Under the pieces are notes generated by a model, which had not been told where the DNA came from, searched no databases, and saw nothing but the letters and a program-made list of their open reading frames with translations. From assembly GCA_020201295.1 (NCBI GenBank), contig JAIVHA010000174.1, forward strand, positions 1-12,735: a DNA stretch of 12,735 nt, written 5' to 3'. Position numbers and translations under genes: made by a program. Shown here one piece after another: positions 8,244 to 12,735 of this stretch. Source of the DNA: Lysobacteraceae bacterium (GTDB lineage: Bacteria > Pseudomonadota > Gammaproteobacteria > DSM-19610). Numbering within the stretch: position 1 is the first letter of the stretch; every line of letters begins with the position of its first letter.

Positions 8244-8754
8244 TTCCGCACGGTAATGGTTGTAGGCGGGGTCCTCCGCCAGTTCCAGACGCCGGCGTGG
8301 CCGTGGCAGATCGACCCTGCTTCATGCCGCCGGAGATCTCGTCTGGACGCTTGTGCAGGGCATGATCCATGTGCACCAGCTCCAGGTTATGGCGTATCCA
8401 CTCGTCCATTTCGCGGCGGCTCTTGCGGCCGCGAAACACTTGCTTCACGGCCAGCTCCACGTGCTGGTAGGCGGTGAGCCAGGGCAGGAGGGAGTGGTTC
8501 TGGAACACGACCGCACGGTCGGGGCCGGGTGCGTTTACTTCCTTGCCGTCGAGGATCACCCCGCCACTGCTGGCCTGGTACAGGCCGGCGACGATGTTCA
8601 GGACCGTGGACTTGCCGCAACCCGAATGACCGATGAGGGAGACGAATTCACCCTTGGCGATCTTCAGGCTGACGTCTTCCAGCGCCCGGAACGGCCCGTC
8701 GTCCGTAGGGAAGTCGATAGTGACCTGTGAAATTTCCAGATGTTCGTTGCTCAT
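8131..8754 (-). pseudogene. nrtC: NrtC N-terminal fragment: nitrate ABC transporter ATPase, truncated
   Basis: This is the ATP-binding part of the nitrate importer. Walker A GHSGCGKST (residues 42-50), the Q-loop QNHSLLPW (from 85) and the ABC signature ISGGMKQ (140-146) are present. After Gln146 (8317) the frame goes out of register and the last ~60 codons have no homology; they read shifted nrtC sequence. Walker B, D-loop and H-loop, about 80 residues in homologues, are missing altogether, while the following ATPase tail is found one base later in another frame. The start ATG at 8754 has GGAGAG close upstream, 11 bases after the nrtB stop. As it stands the ATPase cannot hydrolyse ATP, so transport should fail unless another ATPase substitutes or the sequence is in error. 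Confidence 0.85.
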
Positions 8755-8765
8755 GTCTCTCTCCT

Positions 8766-9782
8766 TCAGCGCAACACCGCGTTGCGATCCCAGCTCAGCC
8801 AGCGCTGCAGGCCGAGCATCAGGCGGTCGAGCAGGAAGCCGATCAGGCCGATGGCGAACACCGCCACCATGATGCGGCCCAGTGAATCGGAACTGCCGTT
8901 CTGGAATTCATCCCACACGAATTTGCCGAGACCCGGGTTCTGGGCCAGCATCTCCGCCGCAATGAGCACCATCCAGCCGATGCCAAGGGACAGGCGCAGG
9001 CCGGCAAACATCATGGGGATGGCCGAGGGGATGACGATCCTGCGCACCTTGGTGAACCAGCCCAGGCGCAGCACGCGGCTGACATTGAGCAGGTCCTTGT
9101 CGATACCGGCCACACCCACGGTGGTGTTGATGATGGTGGGCCAGATACAACACAGGGTCACGGTAATGGCCGAGGTCACGAAGGCCCGCGGGAACATGGG
9201 ATCATCAGACACATACAGGGCACTGACGATGAGCGTGACAATGGGCAGCCAGGCCAGGGGGGATACCGGCTTGAACAACTGGATGAGCGGATTTAGCGCG
9301 TTATAGAGCACTGGGCTCATTCCACAGGCGATACCGATGGGAATGGCGATCAGGCTGGCGATCACGAAACCCGTGGCCACGGTCTTCAGGCTGGTGAACA
9401 CCTGGTCCAGAAAGGTGGGCCGGCCGGTATAGGAACGTACCGTGATCTCGGCACCCGGATCCTGTTCCAGGCGTACCGCATTGCGTTCCTGCTGGCGTTC
9501 ATAAAATGCCTCCGCCTTGGCGCGTTCCTGGTGGTGCTCCGCCAGCAGGCCCTGCGCCTGCTGCCAGACCTGGGCCGGCCCCGGCACCTGACCCAGGGAG
9601 GTTTCGATGCGCGCCGCCGCACCGCTCCACAGGGCCAGGAACAGGCCGAAGGCCAGCAGCGGCACCAGGAATGCCCGGTGGATGATCTGCAGCTGCCGAC
9701 CCGGGTTTTCGCCCCGGGCCAGCTTGACCAGGGGGGAAAGCCAGGCCTGTTCGCCGATACGTGACACCATCTGTACTAGCAT
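8766..9782 (-). CDS. nrtB: Nitrate ABC transporter permease
   Basis: This is the inner-membrane permease of the NrtABC nitrate importer. One hydrophobic segment near the N-terminus (FLVPLLAFGLFLALW) is followed by a charged ~70-residue loop rich in Glu, Gln and Arg. About five more membrane segments make up the BPD-type permease domain. The EAA-like cytoplasmic loop that docks the ATPase is visible around VLRLGWFTKVRRIVIPSAIP. ATG at 9782 is chosen because AGAGG lies 6 bases upstream; an in-frame TTG at 9809 is a less likely longer start. The result is 338 residues, a usual NrtB length. It is separated from nrtA by ~140 bp holding a REP hairpin and lies 11 bp ahead of nrtC. Confidence 0.92.
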   Translation of the reverse strand: MLVQMVSRIGEQAWLSPLVKLARGENPGRQLQIIHRAFLVPLLAFGLFLALWSGAAARIETSLGQVPGPAQVWQQAQGLLAEHHQERAKAEAFYERQQERNAVRLEQDPGAEITVRSYTGRPTFLDQVFTSLKTVATGFVIASLIAIPIGIACGMSPVLYNALNPLIQLFKPVSPLAWLPIVTLIVSALYVSDDPMFPRAFVTSAITVTLCCIWPTIINTTVGVAGIDKDLLNVSRVLRLGWFTKVRRIVIPSAIPMMFAGLRLSLGIGWMVLIAAEMLAQNPGLGKFVWDEFQNGSSDSLGRIMVAVFAIGLIGFLLDRLMLGLQRWLSWDRNAVLR

Positions 9783-9826
9783 AAGAAACCTCTGCTCATG
9801 GCTACCCAATCATTACAACAACGGCG

Positions 9827-9880
9827 CTGCAGGAGCGGCCTTCGGCCGCGAACATTCGCGGCCGAAGGCCGCTCCTACAG
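9827..9880. repeat. GTAG-type REP inverted pair with 2-base spacer, between nrtA and nrtB
   Basis: The 26-base arms at 9827-9852 and 9855-9880 are complementary except for one position (CTGCAGG versus CTGTAGG). They are separated only by CA, giving a nearly continuous hairpin. The inner palindrome is GCGGCC-TTC-GGCCGC. It lies between the abundant periplasmic binding-protein gene and the permease gene, where an mRNA-protecting hairpin could help maintain higher NrtA levels; that role is inferred from REPs elsewhere. Confidence 0.85.
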
Positions 9881-9926
9881 GAAATCCGGTCATGTCTGCC
9901 TCCGCTGTTCCGGTCCGGCACCCGCA

Positions 9927-11327
9927 TTACTTCACCACCTCGTCGCCCTTGAGCCCGATGGCGAACTGTGCGAGATAGGCATTGGGTTTGGTCCCGTCAT
10001 AGGTGACGCCGTCGATGAACTCGTCCTGCGGCGCCCGGAAGCCGGTTTCCGCGGCAAAGTCCGGGAAGTCACTCGCGGCCATCTTGCCTTCGGCGATCAG
10101 CTCCCTGGCCGCCTCCGCATACAGGTCGGGCCGATAAACCTTTTTGGCGATGTCCATGTACCAGCTGTCCGGCTTCGGGTCGGCGATCTGGCCCCAGCGC
10201 CGCATCTGGCTCAGATACCAGACGGCATCCGAGTAATAGGGATAGGTGGCGTGGTAGCGGAAGAACACGTTGAAGTCGGGTACTTCACGCTTGTCACCCT
10301 TTTCATATTCGAACGTTCCGGTCATGGAGTTGGCGATGACGTCATAGTCAGCACCCACATATTCCGACCGTGACAGGATCTTCACCGCCTCGGGGCGATT
10401 GGCGTTGTCATTGTCATCCAACCACTTGGCGGCGCGAATCATGGCCTTGATCACCCCCTTGTGGGTATTGGGATTGGCATCGGCCCACTGCTTGGATACC
10501 CCGAACACCTTCTCGGGGTTGTTCTTCCAGATTTCATAATCGGTGATGACCGGAACCCCGATTCCCTTGAACACCGCCTGCTGGTTCCAGGGTTCACCCA
10601 CGCAATAGCCATGGATGGTGCCTGCCTCCATGGTCGATGGCATCTGCGGTGGCGGGGTCACGGACAGCAGGGCGTCGGCACCGATGGTGCCGGAGGTATC
10701 GCCCTTGTGGGGCGCATAGTAGCCGGGGTTGATACCGCCGGCCGCCAGCCAGTAGCGCAGTTCATAGTTATGGGTGGAAACCGGGAATACCATGCCCATC
10801 TTGAAGGGCTTGCCCTCGCGCTTGTACTTATCCACCACTGGTTTCAGGTAATCCGCCTTGATGGGGTGTACCGGCTTGCCGTTTTCCATGGGCACATAGG
10901 GCTTCATCTGCTCCCAGATCTCATTGGATACGGTGATGCCGTTGCCGTTCAGGTCCATGGAAAAGGCGGTGATGATGTGCGCCTGGGTGCCGAAACCGAT
11001 GGTGGCGCCCAGGGGCTGGCCCGCCAGCATGTGGGCGCCATCCAGCTCCCCGGCAATGACCCGATCCAGCAGCACCTTCCAGTTGGCCTGTGCCTCGAGG
11101 GTCACGTACAGTCCTTCATCCTCGAAATATCGTTTCTCATAGGCAATGGCCAGGGGGGCCATGTCCGTCAGCTTGATGAAGCCGAACTTCAAGTCCTCCT
11201 TTTCCAGGTCGCCCGCGGCATGAGCCTGACTCATACCCAGCAGTAGCGCCCCGGAAAGCAGCGCCGTCATGGCCTTCATCAGCGGTTCCATCTTCACAAT
11301 GCCTGTGTATTTCATCGCCTTCATCAT
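9927..11327 (-). CDS. nrtA: Nitrate ABC transporter substrate-binding protein
   Basis: This is the periplasmic nitrate/nitrite-binding protein of the NrtABC importer (NasF/NrtA/CmpA family). A Sec-type signal peptide ends around GMSQAHA-AGD (cleavage near residue 37) with no lipobox Cys, so the mature protein should be soluble. Family hallmarks follow: LKFGFIKLTDMAPLAIAYEK, SMDLNGNGITVS, GYCVGEPWNQQAVF and LSQMRRWGQIADP. ATG at 11327 has AGGAG at 7-base spacing, giving 466 residues. A later in-frame ATG at 11279 would give a more compact signal peptide, and the bases around the two ATGs are an imperfect duplication (see findings). It is the first gene of the operon, preceded by the terminator/antiterminator leader and the sigma-54-type promoter. 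Confidence 0.94.
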   Translation of the reverse strand: MMKAMKYTGIVKMEPLMKAMTALLSGALLLGMSQAHAAGDLEKEDLKFGFIKLTDMAPLAIAYEKRYFEDEGLYVTLEAQANWKVLLDRVIAGELDGAHMLAGQPLGATIGFGTQAHIITAFSMDLNGNGITVSNEIWEQMKPYVPMENGKPVHPIKADYLKPVVDKYKREGKPFKMGMVFPVSTHNYELRYWLAAGGINPGYYAPHKGDTSGTIGADALLSVTPPPQMPSTMEAGTIHGYCVGEPWNQQAVFKGIGVPVITDYEIWKNNPEKVFGVSKQWADANPNTHKGVIKAMIRAAKWLDDNDNANRPEAVKILSRSEYVGADYDVIANSMTGTFEYEKGDKREVPDFNVFFRYHATYPYYSDAVWYLSQMRRWGQIADPKPDSWYMDIAKKVYRPDLYAEAARELIAEGKMAASDFPDFAAETGFRAPQDEFIDGVTYDGTKPNAYLAQFAIGLKGDEVVK

Positions 11328-11357
11328 CGCGTCACTCCTGAACTCAATTTTCAACCC

Positions 11358-11407
11358 AAAAAAAAGCGTCCACGCGCGGCCGGGAAGATTCCCGTGCGCA
11401 TGGACGC
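11358..11407 (-). terminator. Intrinsic terminator in the nrtA leader
   Basis: Read on the minus strand, GCGTCCA...TGGACGC forms the base of a stem, with GCGC/GCGC and CGGGAA-TC-TTCCCG stacked above it, followed directly by eight T. It lies 30 bases before the nrtA ATG and just upstream of its ribosome site, so it would stop transcription before the operon. Its 5' arm shares bases with the second ANTAR-type hairpin, which makes the two structures mutually exclusive. Confidence 0.88.
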
Positions 11408-11439
11408 CGTTGTCCGTGTGCCAACCCGTCGCTGGTTGG
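11402..11439 (-). promoter_or_regulatory. ANTAR-type antiterminator RNA: tandem hexaloop hairpins, presumed NasT target
   Basis: On the transcribed strand, hairpin P1 (11421-11439) pairs CCAACC with GGTTGG around AGCGAC(G). After the 5-base linker CACAC, hairpin P2 (11402-11415) pairs GGAC with GTCC around AACGGC. Both loops read as hexaloops with A at position 1 and G at position 4, the published signature of RNA targets of ANTAR proteins. P1 reads as a hexaloop if one G is bulged from the stem, otherwise as a 7-base loop. P2's 3' arm is the beginning of the terminator's 5' arm, so stabilising P2 should block termination. An ANTAR protein, NasT, is encoded 0.8 kb upstream. The structural match is direct; NasT binding is inferred. 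Confidence 0.8.
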
Positions 11440-11450
11440 ACTTTTACCGA

Positions 11451-11474
11451 GCCGACCCCGTCAGCGGGTTCGGC
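11451..11474 (-). promoter_or_regulatory. Middle leader hairpin
   Basis: On the transcribed strand GCCGA pairs with TCGGC, and inside it CCCG pairs with CGGG across one A-G mismatch, leaving a small loop CTGA. It sits between the first leader hairpin and P1/P2. If read as a hexaloop (GCTGAC) it has G rather than A at loop position 1, so it does not match the ANTAR signature and may only be a spacer. Confidence 0.5.
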
Positions 11475-11483
11475 TGTTACAGC

Positions 11484-11509
11484 GGCGGACCACTCCGTTG
11501 CGGTCCGCC
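11484..11509 (-). promoter_or_regulatory. First leader hairpin, with an additional A1/G4 hexaloop
   Basis: Perfect 8-bp arms GGCGGACC/GGTCCGCC are extended by a G-U and a C-G pair, leaving the hexaloop AACGGA with A at 1 and G at 4. It would begin about 7 bases after the predicted transcription start. It does not overlap the terminator, so it cannot act alone as an antiterminator, but it could offer a further contact for NasT or protect the 5' end of the RNA. Confidence 0.55.
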
Positions 11510-11526
11510 TTTCATGTTTCTTCTAC

Positions 11527-11542
11527 AGCATCATCCGTGCCA
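11527..11542 (-). promoter_or_regulatory. Sigma-54 (RpoN) promoter for the nrtABC-nirBD-nasA operon
   Basis: The minus strand reads TGGCACGGATGATGCT. The -24 GG is at 11541-11540 and the -12 GC at 11529-11528, with exactly 10 bases between them. It matches TGGCACG-N4-TTGCW except for one base (ATGCT). The predicted start is near 11516, giving a ~190-nt leader before nrtA. Sigma-54/NtrC initiation with ANTAR antitermination is the known arrangement of the Klebsiella nasF operon. Confidence 0.75.
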
Positions 11543-11548
11543 AATCCT

Positions 11549-11561
11549 CATCTGTTTGATT
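11549..11561 (-). promoter_or_regulatory. Possible IHF site
   Basis: AATCAAACAGATG on the minus strand matches the IHF consensus WATCAANNNNTTR at all but one specified position. It lies in an AT-richer stretch just upstream of the -24 element. Bending here would bring an upstream activator to the promoter. It is a short degenerate match and only suggestive. Confidence 0.35.
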
Positions 11562-11616
11562 TTTCTATTTGACCACTGCATTTTTTCCGAAAGAGAGTCA
11601 CCAGCGAGAGAAAATA

Positions 11617-11655
11617 CGCACCATGAACGGGCGCAAAGATGCGCCGACGCACCAT
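11617..11655. promoter_or_regulatory. Candidate enhancer: direct repeat CGCACCAT flanking a perfect dyad
   Basis: CGCACCAT occurs at 11617-11624 and again at 11648-11655, 31 bp apart (about three helical turns). Between them is the perfect inverted repeat GGCGCA-AAGA-TGCGCC (11630-11645). GCACCA is one half of the NtrC consensus; the opposite half-sites are poor. The block lies ~100-140 bp upstream of the predicted start, a usual enhancer distance. No other feature was seen in the rest of this gap down to the cytochrome stop. Confidence 0.4.
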
Positions 11656-11724
11656 TTCAGCATCCAAGAATCATCTCAATGTGCGGGTATCACCTGATGA
11701 CGGGGGATTGGATGGATCGGGTGA

Positions 11725-12105
11725 TTACTCGAGGGTCAGGAGCCATTGAACGAGTGTGCGGATGTCCTCCTCCGGCACCCGCCGATTGGGCGACATACGG
11801 TCATCACCCCAGTTACCGCTGCCACCCTCGCGTACCGTCACCACCAACCGTTCAAAGGCCGTGTCATCGCCCCGATAGCGGCGCGCCACTTCCACCCAGG
11901 CGGGACCGCGCACCTCTTCATGGACATCGTGGCAGTTGAAGCAGCGACTCTTCCAGGCCAGGTCGATCATGGCCTGATAGCGCGGATCGTCTTCCTGCGG
12001 GGCATTGCCATTGGCGGCGGCCGGTAGCGGGAATGCTGCCACGATCATGACGAGCAACAGGGTGGCTGGATGGAGATTGTGTCTTGTACGCGTACTCCTG
12101 TTCAT
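11725..12105 (-). CDS. Monohaem class I c-type cytochrome (c551/c552-like)
   Basis: This is a small periplasmic electron carrier. A basic N-terminus and hydrophobic stretch (ATLLLVMIVAAFPLPAAANG) form a Sec signal peptide. The mature part has one haem motif CFNCH followed by VRGPAW, as in c551 proteins. The later WGDDRMSPN supplies the Met axial ligand, and the C-terminal helix DIRTLVQWLLTLE closes the fold. ATG at 12105 is chosen because AGGAG lies 8 bases upstream, giving 126 residues; an ATG at 12123 has no good ribosome site. It lies 107 bp after nasT on the same strand and ahead of the nrtA promoter. A periplasmic cytochrome has no known part in assimilatory nitrate reduction, so its job here is open. 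Confidence 0.88.
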   Translation of the reverse strand: MNRSTRTRHNLHPATLLLVMIVAAFPLPAAANGNAPQEDDPRYQAMIDLAWKSRCFNCHDVHEEVRGPAWVEVARRYRGDDTAFERLVVTVREGGSGNWGDDRMSPNRRVPEEDIRTLVQWLLTLE

Positions 12106-12212
12106 TTTGCGAACTCCTGCCATGCCTGTAAACCGTAGCGGGTATGAAGCCAGTCACGGCCAGGGCAGTCAAGGGGCGGCCAATATTCCTGATCGCTGTG
12201 TAATCCGAAGGG

Positions 12213-12735
12213 TCAGGGACGCGGCTCCAGGCCCATGAGCTCGAACATGGCCACCAATTGTTCCGCCACCTGGCCCATGCGCAGATTGCGATCCATGGCC
12301 ATCTTGCGCAGCGCCTGGTAGGCCTGTTTCTCCGTCCAGCCCCGCTGTTCCATGAGCAGCGCCTTGGCCCGGTCGATCTGTTTGCGCTCGGCGAGGGTAA
12401 GCCGGGTTTCCTCCAGCTCCCGGCGCAGGTTCTGGAATTCGTTGAAGCGGGCGATGGCCACTTCCAGAATCGGGATGACCCGCTTGTGGCCCAGTCCATC
12501 CACGATGTAGGCGCTGACCCCAGCCTGGACAGCATCGTGGATCAGGTTACGGTCGTCACTTTCCGCGAACATCACGATGGGTCGGGGCTGATCCCTGGTG
12601 ATACAGCGCATCTGTTCCAGGGTATCGCGGCTGGGCGAATCCATATCCACGATGATGACATCAGGCTTCCATTCCTGCACCCTGGCCTGCAGATCATCCT
12701 CCGGATGCACGCGAGCAATGATTTCGTGCCCGGCC
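12213..12735 (-). CDS. nasT: ANTAR-domain response regulator / RNA-binding antiterminator (partial at the 5' end)
   Basis: This is a NasT-type transcription antiterminator. About 173 residues are visible; the frame stays open to the window edge, so some 20-25 N-terminal residues are missing. The receiver-like part shows DVIIVDMDSPSRDT (presumed phospho-acceptor Asp region), RPIVMFAESDD and AGVSAYIVDGL. A coiled-coil helix (LRRELEETRLTLAERK) joins it to a C-terminal ANTAR domain (IDRAKALLMEQRGWTEKQAY ... LRKMAMDRN). In Azotobacter and Paracoccus, NasT is held by the nitrate sensor NasS and released by nitrate to bind leader RNA; nasS would be expected just upstream, outside the window. The leader of nrtA holds the matching RNA motif. 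Confidence 0.92.
   Translation of the reverse strand, partial: AGHEIIARVHPEDDLQARVQEWKPDVIIVDMDSPSRDTLEQMRCITRDQPRPIVMFAESDDRNLIHDAVQAGVSAYIVDGLGHKRVIPILEVAIARFNEFQNLRRELEETRLTLAERKQIDRAKALLMEQRGWTEKQAYQALRKMAMDRNLRMGQVAEQLVAMFELMGLEPRP

Noticed and set aside
6975..8477. Plus-strand 500-codon ORF opposite nrtC
   Set aside because: It runs across both nrtC fragments antisense to clear homology and has no domain of its own.
11630..11645. Terminator after the cytochrome gene (GGCGCA/TGCGCC dyad)
   Set aside because: No T-run follows on either strand; an operator or enhancer role fits its position better.
12140..12172. Sigma-70 promoter (TTGACT) for the cytochrome gene
   Set aside because: A -35-like TTGACT exists but no acceptable -10 follows at 16-18 bases.

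Overview
The window is GC-rich, densely coded DNA that looks gammaproteobacterial. The evidence is a NasT/NrtABC/NirBD/NasA nitrate-assimilation set, a sigma-54-type promoter, and many GTAG-class REP palindromes of the kind known from Pseudomonas, Stenotrophomonas and relatives. The genus cannot be fixed from sequence alone.

Layout. Positions 1-984 (+) hold the 3' part of a TIGR03862/BaiN-like flavoprotein. It is convergent with the rest of the window, which reads on the minus strand. From right to left, in the direction of transcription: nasT (ANTAR antiterminator, cut by the window edge), a small class I c-type cytochrome, a ~390-bp regulatory region, then nrtA (periplasmic nitrate-binding protein), nrtB (permease), nrtC (ATPase fused to a cytoplasmic NrtA-like domain), nirB (NADH nitrite reductase large subunit), nirD (Rieske small subunit) and nasA (molybdenum nitrate reductase). 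Together these would import nitrate, reduce it to nitrite (NasA) and then to ammonium (NirBD).

Regulation. The gap ahead of nrtA holds a near-consensus -24/-12 promoter, a possible IHF site and upstream repeated/dyad motifs. A leader of about 190 nt follows. It carries two adjacent hexaloop hairpins with A at loop position 1 and G at position 4, the signature of ANTAR-protein targets. The second hairpin shares bases with the 5' arm of a strong intrinsic terminator just before the nrtA ribosome site. This fits nitrogen-status control of initiation plus NasT-mediated, nitrate-responsive antitermination.

Oddities. Two adjacent operon genes are broken by internal, out-of-frame deletions. nrtC loses about 240 bp (Walker B, D-loop and H-loop of the ATPase). 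nirB loses about 100 bp (the segment joining its FAD- and NAD-binding motifs). Either the pathway is decaying in this strain or the assembly is wrong; read-level checking decides. GTAG palindromes sit in nearly every wider gap of the operon. They include a 42/43-bp tandem array that ends at the nasA ribosome site and a pair behind the flavoprotein gene, whose stop codon lies inside the first repeat.
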